Source: Cystobasidiopsis lactophilus
Taxonomy: Eukaryota > Basidiomycota > Agaricostilbomycetes > Agaricostilbales > Chionosphaeraceae
Direction of reading: 5' to 3'
Length of the DNA: 64,000 nt
Assembly (NCBI GenBank): GCA_001599975.1
Contig: BCIO01000003.1
Location: 2,846,677 to 2,910,676, forward strand
Part shown: piece after piece, positions 24,349 to 35,704 of the stretch
How positions within the stretch are numbered: position 1 is the first letter of the stretch
How the letters are laid out: every line of letters starts with the position of its first letter
Program-made: the position numbers and the translations under genes
The notes under the pieces: model-generated
What the model saw: the letters and a program-made list of their open reading frames with translations, nothing else
Databases searched by the model: none
What the model was told of the DNA's origin: nothing

Positions 24349-25068
24349 ATGCCCAGCAGCAAAGGAAAGCCAACTGACCCCAAACTCCGGGTGCGTTTCT
24401 CCTCCAATGCCCGGCGGAGCGCGAGCGCTGATGCGGGAGAGCAGGAGGAAGTCAAGGGCGAGCTTCAGCATCCCACTTGCAAGCAACCAACCGTCTAACT
24501 CTTTGGATGTGCAGAGGATGTGAAGAAGATGGAGAAGGGCGGGGGCAAGGGATCTTGGTCTGCTTGGAAAGCGGGCGAGATGGCCAAAGAGTACGAGAAG
24601 CGGGGAGGCGGGTACGAGAACGAGGACGGGAGCAAGAACAAGCCTGAGAAGGGCCCGCCCAAGCCCAAGTCTGGCGGATCGGTGAGCCATCGGTGTGCCT
24701 CGGTCAAAGGTCGCAAAATGCTGAGAGTTCAATCGCAGAAGCGAAAGCAGAAGGAAGCCTCAGAAGATGAAGAGGATGAAGAGGAGGACGAGCTAGAAGA
24801 CGAGGAGAAGGAGGAGAAGCCCAAGTCAAAGTCCAAGGGCAAGGCTCCAGGTTCGAAGGAGAAGCCAGCCTCCAAAGGCAAGCCGGCTTCGAAGGCCAAG
24901 CCCGCCTCCAAGAGCAAGCCAGCTTCCAAAGTCAAAGAGAGGGAGGAAGCACCGGAGGCAGAGCAGGAGCCAGAGCCCAAGAAGCGCAAGACCACCAAGC
25001 AGGCTGCTGAGAAGGAAGACAAGCCGGAGGCCACTGGAACTCGGCGCTCGACCCGCAACAAGGACTGA
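24349..25068 (+). CDS. Small basic/acidic fungal protein with WSAWKA motif
   Basis: Three exons. MPSSKGKPTDPKLR joins to DVKKMEKGGGKGSWSAWKAG, then EMAKEYEKRGGGYENEDGSK and NKPEKGPPKPKSGGS. I have seen the pattern GGGKGxWSAWKA..AKEYE..GGxYENExGSKNxPxKGxPK in small unstudied fungal proteins, but no function is known to me. After a second intron comes an acidic run (DEEDEEEDELEDEEKEEKPK), then repeated Lys-Pro-Ala-Ser units (KPASKGKPASKAKPASKSKP) and a basic end (TRRSTRNKD). The repeats and charge pattern look like a disordered nuclear or nucleolar protein; that is inference. Confidence 0.65.
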
Positions 25069-25915
25069 GCCGCGAATGTCTTATAATCGGTACACATCGC
25101 AGTACACGTATGGTATGCATATTGAGATGATTCACGAGACCACAGAGGAGCGGGGATCAGCAGAGGACATTCCTGTCGAAGCAGCGAATCCTAATTGAAA
25201 GTCGCTTGGGCGAAGCAACACTGAGACTGCAGTATGAGTCAAGACAGGAGATGGTGCATAGAGGTACGCCTGCTCGAGAGCCTCAAGGCGAGTGACAGAC
25301 GAAGGGTGCCTTCGAGCGAGGTGCGGGCCAGTGACCCAGCACCATCTCTTGTCTCGAGTGCTGGCACGAGTGAGCGTCCAACCTTCTTGTCGCCTGGACA
25401 AGTCAATAGGCTGGCAAAGCAGACCACCAGCCGGCCAAGAGCAAGAGACGATTATTCGGGGTCAAGGTGCGTGGCGGCGGCTCATTTTCAAGTTGCTGAG
25501 GGCGCAGCGTCGGCATGGACTTATGGGTCTCCCCTGCAAGATTTTGAGTCCCTATCACTGTCTCTGTTTCAACAACAGCAGCAATGGCGTCGTTTCACCG
25601 CTGCCTCGGGAGTAAAACGATACAACGCCCGAACTTTATGCCACCTGCGATGCCCAGGAGTTGAGGCGGAATGCAGCCAGCTCGCGGATCTACATGTCCT
25701 GCTAGAGCTATCAAAGATAGTCTAGACACGGTTGGCAGACAGCTTGCGCTGTTATTGAAGAAGACTGGGATGACCTGGTGGCGAGTCGCATTTGCCACAA
25801 CTCTTGGAATGGAAAGGAACAAATTTCAACGACAAGAAAGCTGGTAGAAGCAAGCCGTTTCAGATGGAAGTCTGTGTGATAAAGAGCTGGAGCTCACTCC
25901 TGAAAGCCGCCACGA
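25069..25915. other. Intergenic; short open frames without support
   Basis: Open frames up to 163 codons occur (for example 25234-25725, plus), but composition is odd, no family is recognised and frames overlap on both strands. I treat the stretch as the shared 3' region of two convergent genes. Confidence 0.4.
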
Positions 25916-27169
25916 TCACCACGGCCAGTCCACGCGGTCCGAATGCGACAGCACAACGCCTCTGGCATGGCACGCTTCGTCCAGCTTGACCGGCAGCTTC
26001 GATCCAATGGACACGCTTTGCAGCAAAGGCAGCCAGTGTTGATCCTGGAGGGCGACCAAGAGGCTGTCTATGATGAGTGGCGGCGCCGCGTAAAAAGTGA
26101 GGTGGTTGATAGTGGCCGGCAGGTCGTTGAGCCCACGAGACCAATGATCCCGACTGGATGAGGGAGGATCGGCGTAGCTGCTGTTGGTGACGTCGATGGC
26201 AAGCGAGCGCAGGGAGGTGTAGTTGGCACACTTTTGAAGGCCCGTCAGAGGCGACCAAAGGCGAACGCAGATGCGGAGCGTCAAGATGCGAGTGGAAGAG
26301 ATGGCGTTCTCCGAAGGGTCGCCGCGTATTTGTAAGGAGGTCAAGTTGGGAAAGAGCCGGAAGAGGTCGTCGGGCGAGTTGAGGCCTTTGACGCTGTAGA
26401 TGTCGAGGCGCGTGACCGAGGTGATGGGCTGAAAGTCTGGCTCGGCCAAAAAATCAAGGGAGACCAGGGTGACCGACTCCGGCAAGTTGAGTCGTTCGAG
26501 GTCAGACGAAGGTCGCAAGGACCGGACTTTCTCCAAACTGTACAACGAGAAGTGGTTTGCCGACAGTTCCATCCGTTCCGCCACTTGCAGCAAGTCGACG
26601 TGCATCGTTGCTTGAGGAAAGCATCCCTTGATGGTCTGCAGCGCGATGCCGAAGGAGGCCCCGTCGATCGCCCACCTGGTCGACACCTTGACTTTCGTGG
26701 CTCGAGCAAAGACGGGCAAAAAGCGGGCGAGCCTCTCCAGCAGCGTGGCGCCTCGGCTGTAGCGTGCCTCCGGGTCCTAAACAAACTGGCGGGCGGCCGC
26801 GTCCCAGCTCACTCGCTGCGTTCTGCCTTGAAAGCCGAGGGCGATGTCTAGATATCTGGTAGAGCTGATCGCACAGGCAGGTGACGAAAGCCAAGACTGG
26901 ACCGCAGCAGAGTCCAAGGTGTCCGTATCGAGGACGACGCGGCGGAAGAGGGCGCGATGGAAAATTGGGCGGAGGCGCTTGCAAATGAGCAGGAGGGCGA
27001 TGCGTTTGCGGCCTATGGGGTCTCCGGAAGCGATATAGACGCTTCCTTCGCAGACGCCGGAAAGGTCGAAGATCTCTTCCAGCAATTCGTCGGGCAACGA
27101 GAGCAGCTTGAAGCGCGGCTCTTCCTCCGTGGTAGCCTGTCCTGCGCTTGCTTCCGTGTCAGAGGCCAT
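25916..27169 (-). CDS. F-box-like protein
   Basis: The start at 27169 gives MASDTEASAGQATTEEEPRF. LLSLPDELLEEIFDLSG matches the F-box core (L..LP.ELL..I), and LLICKRLRPIFHRALFRRVV is the usual following helix. The rest (about 300 residues) has irregular Leu-rich units (LPESVTLVSLDFL, TSVTRLDIYSVKGL, FPNLTSLQIRGD, YTSLRSLAIDV), like the degenerate leucine-rich repeats of many basidiomycete F-box proteins. A TAG at 26777-26779 lies in frame between the two halves. It is removed if a 36-nt intron (26777-26812, GTGAGC to TTTAG) is spliced, joining QGRTQR to DPEARYSRGATLLERL. Expected role: substrate adaptor of an SCF ubiquitin ligase. Target unknown. Confidence 0.7.
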
Positions 27170-27408
27170 TCTCGAAGGCGCCAAGGTCCAATTCGGAGCG
27201 AAAAGGTGACGGAGCGAGAACAACCTTCAAGTTCGTTGTGCTCTCGACGCGATTCACAAGCTGTTCCGTCAAAATGTGGTCCAGCGCCCAACTAGCCACA
27301 GCAAGCATGCAAGCCCTCAAAGAGGCGCAGGACGCCAGGCCCTTCGCATTCGCTTCTCGCGAAGTCGAGGTTTCGCCACCTTGAGCGTCCATCTTTCTTC
27401 AATGCAAT

Positions 27409-28688
27409 TCAAACCGCCGTCCCCGTCCCCGGCGCCGCAGCTGCAGCGGCCACCTCCCTCTCCTCCGGCGTGGGCTCGATCAAGGCAATACAGCGCTTGA
27501 GCTCGGCCTCGCCCAAGATGTCGTAAGGCCTGTCGGCGTCCGGAAGCACGACGGCGAGCTGGACGTTGTTGAAGTCCAGCTTCTCCTCCATCACTTGTTT
27601 GAGCACGCGCAGGGTGAGCACTTTGGCTTCGTCCAATGTCAAGCTCTGTTCGGCGCGGTTCCAAAACAGTAAGAAAGGGAGGACGCCTTTCTAAGGGTAG
27701 GCCAGCAAAACGAACCTTTGACCACTTGTCCTCGAGCTCTTGCTGAGCGCCTTCTGAGCCGGAGCCTATCGCTTTGGCGTGGTAGCGGACAAAAGTGCCG
27801 GACGGGTCGGCGTGGTATCTGTTGCGTCGCAGTTTACATTCTCAGTCTTCTGTGCGACTGAAGGGTAAGGGCGAGAAACGCACAGCTGGGGTCCATTCTC
27901 GTCTACTCCTGCAATCAACAAGGCCACTCCGAACGGTCGGCTCTGTGAGCGATCTCAACGCCATGAGCACAAACCTAAGTGCTTATGGACCAAGGGACAA
28001 GCTCACCATCAGCGGCTCGTCGTCCTCTGTCGACTCGCCAAAGCGCAAGGCCAAGTCGCAGACTGCCTGAGTGACGGACTCGACCTTGATCGGTTCGTTG
28101 TAGGTAAAAGCGTGGTTCTGTCGTGTCTCACTCAGAGCTTATCCCTAAGAGATGAGGAGCGAAACGGGGAGAGCACGAACCTGAGCGGTGACGCGGGCAT
28201 GCTCGACCATGGTCCTCGCGTCGGCGGTGAGGCCGGACATGGCGCACCCAATGTGGTTGTCAATCTCCATGATTTTCTCGATGCTCGACGACTCGAGCAA
28301 GGGCGACTGGGTGCGCTTCTCCACGCCCAGCACGACGCCTTGGGAGGTCTGGATGCCCACTGTCGTGCTCCCCAGCTGTGACCGACTCTTCAGCTATGAA
28401 CTCGAGGGCAACGAGTAGGGGGAGAGGAGCGCACTTTGATGGCTTCGATGGCATACTCCACTGTGCAAAAGGTCTCTGACCCAGCCCTCAGAGCTATTAG
28501 AGAGACCAAGCGCACCTTGGAACAAGCGGCCCTCAGGCGAGAACGTCGACACGCCCCGGTCTGCGCTCGACTCGTCAGCCTTGGTCCTCTGCGCTCGGTG
28601 GGCAGCGCCTACCGTATTCTGACCGATTCAGGAACTAGCAGTAGCGCATCAGTGTTGTTCTAAGTGCAGGGTAAAGCAGACAAACCAT
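27409..28688 (-). CDS. PUP2: 20S proteasome subunit alpha type 5
   Basis: Non-catalytic subunit of the outer ring of the 20S proteasome. The N-terminal gate sequence is rebuilt over several exons: M, then [20 protein letters not shown], then [11 protein letters not shown] and [40 protein letters not shown] and [14 protein letters not shown] are specific to alpha-5. The C-terminus is [20 protein letters not shown], then [20 protein letters not shown], with an Ala-rich tail. The initiator ATG (28686-28688) is followed directly by a donor site, so the first coding exon is only the start codon. The intron runs from 28685 to TAG before FLNRSEY. An in-frame TAG in that intron excludes a contiguous start. 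The stop is TGA 27409-27411. Confidence 0.93.
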
Positions 28689-28847
28689 TGTGGGCAAAGG
28701 GGGAAAGATGGACGGGCGGGTGCAAGCGTGCTCCAGCGCAGGTGAGCAGCGCGCAAGCTCAAGGTGGCGGTCTCAAATTCCTGAACCGGGGTAGCGACTC
28801 CTTCGTGTGGACGATATATCAGATATAGAGAATGATATTGCAAAAGG

Positions 28848-30461
28848 TCAACGCTCGAAAGGCTTGGGCAGGAGCTTCAAAGCGTCGCGCCGACAAGGAT
28901 GAGGCCGGGTGTAGCCCAGCTCTTCCAGCTGGAGCGCAAACTCTGGTGTCTCAGCAATCAGTATGACACGGAAGAACTGGCGGAAGGCGGCCATGTTGGG
29001 TAAGAACCAAGTGGCGACCTTGGAAACTCCTTGATGGTGTTCCCACATGGCCAGCCTCCAGGCTTCGTCGATCTTGCGGCTAACTGCCTTTAGCATGCGC
29101 CCAGTGTAGGTGATCCGTGCTCGACGATCGTAGTGAGGATACAGGGCTTGGGTGGCATCCCAATCTACCGTGTGGACGTAGTTGCGCTCGGTGACATCGA
29201 CTTGAAGCGTAAACCCGAGGATCAAGTCGACACTAACAAAGTGATCAGGCCTTGGGCCACGGCGCTCAGTACGTGCTCGAAAGGACTTACGCGATGATGG
29301 CCAACGCGTAGAAATCCCAACTCAGGTTGACAGTTGGGGCCGCCAACGTTTCCGGAGGAAGATAACCCTTAGTGCCTCGGTCTGAAGTGACTCAAATGAC
29401 ACTCTGTTATTCTGAAGGCTGAAGGAAGGGCGCACCAAGACCCCACGCGTCGCCATTTTTTGCACAGAGCCCGAAGTCGGTCAGCTTTAGGCAATAAGGG
29501 AAGAGTGTAGCAGTAGTGGGTGCCGAAGGGAAGACTAAAATGTTTTCGGGTTTGATGTCAGCGCTGGGTCAAGTCAGGTGGGCACCTTAAGAGATGTCAG
29601 AACCAAAGACCCCGCTCACTGATAGAATTTATGGTGGTCGCGCTCGTGTGTGTCACTTTCACCGTGAACGAATTCAAGTGCTCCTCCGACTTGAGCGACG
29701 ACGTGCACCAATCGATCGAAAAGATCGGCGAGAGGTAGCCTTTGCTCGTTCGGATGCTTCGGGTGACACCCGTGCCATTGTCGCATCAGATCTTCGAGCG
29801 TGAGCGGTGAGAACTCCATGACGAGAGCTATGATCCGATGGGATCCTTGGTCTCCATCATAGAGCCAGCAACAGGAGAAGAAAAATTGCGCCACAACGCC
29901 AGGACTTCGGCTGGCGAGATATTGATGAACGAAGATTTCTCTCGTCGCCCGAAAGGTGCTTCTATCACTTTCCGGCTGCATGATCTTAACAGCCACTACG
30001 CTATGACCTGTAAGAGTAACGGCGCGTTTGCGCAAATTTGACCAGTAGACTCTACCATACTTGCCCTGGCCGACCCTATTTTGTTTCGATAGCTCGCTGT
30101 TCAGGCAATGGTAGACAGCATGCATTTGATTGGCAGCTGACTCCATATCTGGACGTCCGTCGGCCACCAGTTGACGGAACACTTTGACATCATTAGAGAT
30201 GTCCACACCATGACTCTTCAACTTGGCTGTTAAGGTCTTAGCTTGTTCCCGGACTGCTTGGATATGTTTAATGACGCCCGGAAAGCGGTGGCGAATGTCG
30301 CACTCCAGCAGTTGGATATGTTGCAAGTATTTGTCGCTCTCGTGAGGGAAGGCACTCTGGAGCGACGCGAGAACGGCATCGAATGCCTTGACTGCTCTAT
30401 TGTACTCTTCTGGGATCGCAGGAGTTGTACTCGGTCCGGCATCGAGATTCGGAGCAGCCAT
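28848..30461 (-). CDS. Protein kinase with N-terminal helical extension
   Basis: ATG 30461 gives MAAPNLDAGPSTTPAIPEEY, then about 110 helical residues of unknown type. The kinase domain starts with glycine loop GQGKYGRV and the lysine strand VVAVKIM. The gatekeeper region is ALVMEFSPLTLEDLM. The catalytic loop is rebuilt across an intron as FYHADIKPENILVF, that is H-A-D-x-K-P-E-N with Arg replaced by Ala. The magnesium motif is LTDFGLCAK and the activation segment reads RGTKGYLPPETL. Catalytic Lys, Asp and DFG are present, so it should be active. The missing HRD arginine suggests no requirement for activation-loop phosphorylation. A His/Asp-rich stretch (SDTHERDHHKFY) is inserted just before the catalytic loop. 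C-terminal extension of about 100 residues. Targets unknown. Confidence 0.75.
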
Positions 30462-31107
30462 GGTTGGTCGACCTACGCACGGGGTTTGGAAGGCTTTGAC
30501 ACGAGATTCTGGCTGAAGCTCCCTGAGTGGCAAATTCAGAAGCACGGGAGTCGATAACGAAGCAAGCAAGCTACGGTAGGTATGCGGTAGGTACGCGGGC
30601 AGAGAGCGGGACACCTCGGTGGTGGAGGAATGTCAATGCACTGAGCTGAGGGCCCCTTCGACCGGGCAGACTCACGAGTCCGACTGGCCGACCATGCGAA
30701 GGGGAAAGGTCGCCGACTCGGTTCTTCGACCCCGGGCAAAAGGTCATTGGCGTCGACGTCGAACTTGCTCGACTCGACAGTCATTTTCAAACACCGAGAC
30801 GCGGCATTGCTTAGGCATATCACAGAATCGTAGCTTAGCATGGTTCTCGAACCAATTGTGGCTGTATCGAGGTAAAAGGAGGCACAAAAACGCCACCGCC
30901 GTCCCGGAACTCTCATCGCCGTCCGACGCGGCAGTCGAGCCCACACCAAGTTGGGATCGACGCCCATCGCATTGCTGATGGCTCATTGATGAAGAGACAT
31001 GGACGAAACACAATGCAGCACGTCGGAGTCGAGTCATTGAAATGAGCTTCTGGGAGGACACGGCTGAGCAGGGGCAAAGGGCTTGAAATCCGATATGGGC
31101 CCTTCGT
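30462..31107. other. Intergenic, no gene seen
   Basis: Between the kinase start and the stop of the mitochondrial ribosomal protein gene (both minus). Overlapping open frames on both strands show no family signal. Confidence 0.4.
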
Positions 31108-32037
31108 TCAGATTTCATAGCCTCTCCCTCTGGACCTTCCCATATTCACCACCTTCCTCCTGCTCTCGTCCATCGCCCCAAACATCGCCGAAGCTCTCAA
31201 GCGCTGCCTGAGAGTCTTGGACATGGCCTCCCTCTTGAGCTCCTCCTTGCTCAGCCCCTCGCGCAGGACGACGTGCATCCGCGCGGTCTGGTGGTGCTTC
31301 ACCCCGTGCCGCCCTCGGCCTTTCATGTCGATCCGAGCGAGCTTGGGGCCTTTGCTGACCCATGTTTCGTCTGCGGATTCCAGTCTCACCCACCACTCAC
31401 GATTGGGAGGGAAAGGGGCAAAAGAACTCACCGACAATGAGCCTTTCGCGAACCAAGCCTTTGTGGATGGCGTGGTCTCTGGCGAGCGAGAGCATGGAGC
31501 GGATGCGAGCCGCAGAGCGCTTGTCGGACATCTCCATCTGCAAGATGGCCTCGTCGATCGGCTTGCGGGCTACGACCCTCGACAGCTCGTTGAGCTTCCT
31601 GTGGCTCGTCTTGAACTTGGCTGTTGAATACCGGTGCTGTTCCGTTCCGACCAGCCACATAAATTCTGGGCGAATTTATAGAAGGAATGGGTTGGAGCGA
31701 ACCTCTTTGGCTTTCCGAACCCATTTGATGCTCGCGGAAGCTTGGGCGACTTGGTAGTCCCTCACGTCGAACGGCGAAGCGTGGCCGGAGGCGATGGCGG
31801 CCGCCCGCTCGGCTTTTAAGCGCGCAGGGGAGACGGCGTCCGCTTGCTGCTCCTCCAGCTTGTCCACCGAGGCCTGGGGGGAGATGCCGAATAGTCTGTT
31901 CGTTGCAACAGTGGCACACAGCTCAATGGGAGAGATGAGCTAGGGGTGGGAGAGGCAACGAACGAGCGAGATTGCAAAGTGGTCGGGCGAGAGAGGCAGG
32001 AGCAGGCCGTGGCCGCTGCTTGGAGCGCTGTGGACAT
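31108..32037 (-). CDS. MRPL22: Mitochondrial large-subunit ribosomal protein uL22m
   Basis: The first exon (ATG 32037) reads MSTALQAAATACSCLSRPTT, an Arg-, Ser- and Ala-rich leader suited to mitochondrial import. Later exons give SVDKLEEQQADAVSPARLKA, FDVRDYQVAQASASIKWVRK, FKTSHRKLNELSRVVARKPI and DEAILQMEMSDKRSAARIRS. The L22 core ends with TWVSKGPKLARIDMKGRGRH, then GVKHHQTARMHVVL, characteristic of the mitochondrial form. uL22 lines the exit tunnel of the large subunit. The first intron boundary is not settled. Stop TGA 31108-31110. Confidence 0.85.
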
Positions 32038-32524
32038 CCTTGGATTAGCTCTGTCTCTCGAGCTAAGTGTAAAGAGCAACACCCACTTTTGCGCAACATA
32101 GAAAGCAATGGACAAGGATCAAGCGTCGATTTTGTCGCTCTCCGTCGGAAATTGGCCGAAGTGATCGCTCGCTCAATTTCGCGGCCTCAAGAGTCTCTAA
32201 AGACAGATCTGGAACCGGACGTCGATTTTTTCAAGTTGGAGCTGCTCGTCAATAGCCGCTGAGGAGCGATCGTGAGGATCCCAGGCACCCGAGACCAGTC
32301 GAAAGGCTAATTCATTGGCAACTGTTGCTTCTTCGCAGGCCGCAACCTCGCGGCTGCCTTTCATTTTTGGGATCAGACATTCCTAAGGGTCTACCAGATC
32401 ATCGTGAGGGTTCCAGTCGTGCTTAAGACCAGCCTTCAAAAGCTGATCTTCTTCGTTGGCCTGTCCATCTCAGTCCATTGGCAAGCGGGAAGGAGAGGGA
32501 GTCGAAGAGGGCATCTTGACAACC
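32038..32524. other. Divergent intergenic region
   Basis: Promoter region between uL22m (minus) and the first gene of the four-gene family (plus). A 96-codon plus frame ends at 32262 but has no recognisable homology; I do not call it. Confidence 0.4.
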
Positions 32525-33880
32525 ATGCCGCCCAAGCTCAAGCTCCCCGAGAAGCGCAAAGCCTCGGAGCCCAGCTTGTTCCTCTTGCAGCTCCAAACCG
32601 ACAAGACCTGCGCCCGAGTCGTCGCTTCCACTTTTGAGGTCCGCCTTCTGTTTCCTTCTTGCCCATCGATTTCATTTTGACGATCCCTATATTTAAAATC
32701 GTAGGAATTGGAAGCGGAAGCTAGGGAAGCCTTCAAGCTCTCACCTGGGACAGAGTTGAAGCTGTGGCAAGACGGAGCGATCTGGCGGCCCTCGACGTTT
32801 TGCTACTTGAACAGCAGCAAGAAGTTCGAGGTGGAAGTCGTCGACGAACCCGCTCACTTGGACCCAGCTACGAAACTCAGCGAGGCGCCTTCCGAACCTG
32901 TCCCGGCCCAACGAGCCGACGCCTCGACTTCTTCAACCTCGGCTCGGCCCTTGTCCGCGCCGGAGATCGTCTGGCCGGATTACAAGCCTCCAACTTTACC
33001 TAGTACTCCCTTAGAGACGCCAAAGACAGAGAAGAAGCGGGGTAGACCGCGCAAATCTGCTGCCGCTGGGCCATCATCCACGCCAGTCGCTTCACCCACC
33101 ACTCGCAACTCAACTAAAAAACCGCCAGCAGTCAAGAAAGAGGCCAAACGGCCGGTCAAGAAGGAAGTTGTGAAGAAGAGAAGGAGCCTATCGAATTCCG
33201 TCAGCGCCAAATCGGTCCCGACACCTCCACCGGCCCCAACTTATTTAACGCAAAGCGGGCGGGCGACGGCGGCGAAAACCGCTTCATTTTATGGCGAGGC
33301 CGCTATTAATTTTGACGAGGATGACGAGAGCGAGGTCGAGGAGAACGTGCTGGTCCATGATGATGGCAACCGATGTATGGTTTTCTTTTGCCCAATCCTT
33401 TGCCAAAGTGGCGCGAGAAGCTGACACCAAAAGCGCACATGGACAGATGAGCTAAATCGTGCCCAGCTTACTATTTACTACGAGGTCAACGACGAGGAGA
33501 ACTTTCTCTTGCGCGTCGCCGCCAAGAGCTCAAGTACGCCACCTCTTCTAAGCCTCATCTGCCCGCCCCTAATCTTAAAGCGATGGTGTTGAGCAGCCCC
33601 TTTGGCAGCGTTTCAGAACATCTGCGTGAGACTAGCCAAAGGTGCCCAGCCGGCGCCAAACGGCAAAGTGGCCATCCAGATCCCCGGCAAGTGGAAGGCG
33701 TCCGACGTCAACGTCATCTTGCAGGCGTTCTGCTCTCAGTCCGGTGGCAAGGTGGTCGCCAAGATGCCCCAGCACGTCTACCTGGTGTACTTCCGCCATG
33801 GGAAGTGGACGCGGGTGCCAGAGAAGATCCAGTGGTCGAGCTTGATCGCCTCAGGGAACTTTGCGGTCGGAACTGTATAG
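32525..33880 (+). CDS. Tandem family gene 1: N- and C-terminal family domains with AT-hook-like motif
   Basis: First of four neighbouring paralogues. Exon 1 is MPPKLKLPEKRKASEPSLFL, then LQLQTDKTCARVVASTFE. The intron is in phase 0, followed by ELEAEAREAFKLSPGTELKL and WQDGAIWRPSTFCYLNSSKK before FEVEVV. The middle is disordered and basic and contains KKRGRPRKSA, an AT-hook-like GRP core, plus a stretch of VKKE/KR repeats that could act as a nuclear signal. The last exons form a second shared domain: LTIYYEVNDEENFLLRVAAK, NICVRLAKGAQPAPNGKVAI, IPGKWKASDVNVILQAFCSQ, SGGKVVAKMPQHVYLVYF and a final FAVGTV. Stop TAG 33878-33880. Function unknown; DNA binding is inferred from the hook. Confidence 0.75.
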
Positions 33881-34217
33881 TAGTAGTCACATTCAAGTAT
33901 CCAGCAATCTCTATTCTTCCGAGCCATGAGGGCTTGTCGCCGCAAACCCAAATGTCGCCACCTCAAGACTCCCGCGCGCTCGGCACACCTCGCCGGCAAA
34001 GGCCTGGAGCCAGACGACGACTCTGGTTGACTCTCTGCCTTGTGACCAGCGCTCAAGTGACCTTGAAAGTGTCCGCTGTGTGTCTGTGCACACTGTACAA
34101 TTCGCTCGCGGGCTGCCATCGGACACGACTGCTCGCCCCGGCCTGAGTGCTCTGAGTTCTGACGCTTTTGCCCTCCCTCAACCCCAACGGCCACCTTTGC
34201 CGCTGCCCCTTTTCAAC
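33881..34217. other. Spacer between tandem family genes 1 and 2
   Basis: Short noncoding spacer holding the 3' end of gene 1 and the promoter of gene 2. Nothing else recognised. Confidence 0.4.
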
Positions 34218-35385
34218 ATGCCTCCCAAACCCAGTGGCACGAAGCGCGAGGCTTCGGAGCCCAAGTCGTTTCTCTTGCGGCTTAAAGGCCAAGAGTCCTC
34301 TGCTCGGGTTGGTGCATCGACTTTCGAGGTCAGTCCTTCTCTCTGGTGTTCCTGATCGTGCACGATTGCTCATACATGCTGGTCCATCGCAGGAACTAGA
34401 GGTTGAAGCCAGAGACGCGTTTGATTTGGATCCCAAGGCTAAGATCAAGCTGTGGCAAGACAACGTGGTCTGGAGGCCGTCATCGTGGACTTTCTTGAAT
34501 CCGGACAAGAGATTCGAGGTGGAAGTGGTTGCTGGTACTGGTGCAGCCTCCATTGCGGCGACGGCGGGCACCGACAGGCCGGCCAACACTTCCACCGCTC
34601 AACCCGAACCTGCTCCCGCCACGCCTCCGGTCGCTCAGAGCGCCGCTTCTGAAATTTCGCCGGCTTCGCGCCCGAAACCCACTACCCCGCCCGCGACCAC
34701 TTCTCAGCGGCCTGCTAGATCTCCTGTTGCCGCTGCTCCCCAGCCGCCTCAGCAGAAAGCGCGCAGGATCCTTACCCCGAAAGTCGAACCTCTCGTGGAG
34801 GACGAAGAGGTCTCAATCAAAGAAGAAGAGGTCCCGATGCAGGAGGAGTCAGTGGCAGTATTGGAGCACCTCTATGGCAACAAGTGTATGTTTTTTGCTG
34901 CAAGACCAGAGGAACGAGGCCGAGTTGAGTGAAAAATGCAGACAAGATGGCGGACTTCGTCTTCGACATTCGGTACTTGGCGAACTCGGCCCGGGTATTG
35001 TGTCTCAGAGTGGACCTTGACGGCTTCCGGTATCGATTCACTTGTACGTGTTTGTTGATTGCTGTTGGTTTTCAACGTCCTGACTGATAATGCTCCATAC
35101 CCAGCCACGACCGAAAAGCACCTTAGGCTGCGGATACCGGACTTGAAGTGGAACAATGAGAGCAACCACGTCGAGCTCAAGTTCCCGGATGATTGGCCCT
35201 GCGTCCGCATCAATGCCATTCTTCAGGCCTTCTGCTCTTCTACGGGCATGCGAGCCGTCAGACCTATGCCTCCACACGTTGGCTTGCTTGTCTTTAGGGA
35301 CGATAATTTCCAGCCTGTGGGTGGCGACGTACTCTGGGGCACGCTGCGGAATTGCTCATTGGGTGTGGGCATTGTACCTGCTTAA
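34218..35385 (+). CDS. Tandem family gene 2
   Basis: Paralogue of gene 1 with the same exon plan. MPPKPSGTKREASEPKSFLL leads to RLKGQESSARVGASTFE and, after an intron at the same place and phase, ELEVEARDAFDLDPKAKIKL, then WQDNVVWRPSSWTFLNPDKR and FEVEVV. The middle is Pro/Ala/Thr-rich and ends in an acidic Glu/Val stretch with VEPLVEDEEVSIKEEEVP, where IKEE fits a SUMO-site pattern. The C-terminal domain is more diverged: FVFDIRYLANSARVLCLRVD, LRLRIPDLKWNNESNHVELK, DDWPCVRINAILQAFCSSTG, PMPPHVGLLVFRDDN. Stop TAA 35383-35385. Function unknown. Confidence 0.72.
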
Positions 35386-35704
35386 GCTGTCAGATTGCAT
35401 TTATTAGACACCTCGTATAATCAAGCGCTATGACATTGAAATCAACCAGAAGTGCCTCGGCTTCTCGCCACTCCATTCGCCGCCAAAAGCTTCTGCGCAG
35501 GTTGGAGGCGTCCATCGTTTCAGTTGCCCTCTTGTGTCTGCAATTGGCTCGGAAGTGAATTCTATTGTGTGTTCTGGTTCTGTGAGGGTCAGCAGTGTAA
35601 TCCGTGAGAAAGTGTCCATCAAAGCACGCCGCGCTGGAGATTTTGAAGCGGGAGCTGACTTGCACCACGTCCGACCCCTGCAGCAATACACTTTTACACG
35701 CGCC
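35386..35704. other. Spacer between tandem family genes 2 and 3
   Basis: Noncoding spacer with the promoter of gene 3. No separate feature seen. Confidence 0.4.

Noticed and set aside
25234-25725. 163-codon plus-strand open frame
   Set aside because: No family motif, low-complexity glutamines, overlapping open frames on the other strand, and a position between convergent genes.
26777-26779. In-frame TAG as programmed stop-codon readthrough in the F-box-like gene
   Set aside because: A GT-AG segment with GTGAGC donor and TTTAG acceptor removes it; short introns of this kind are common throughout the window.
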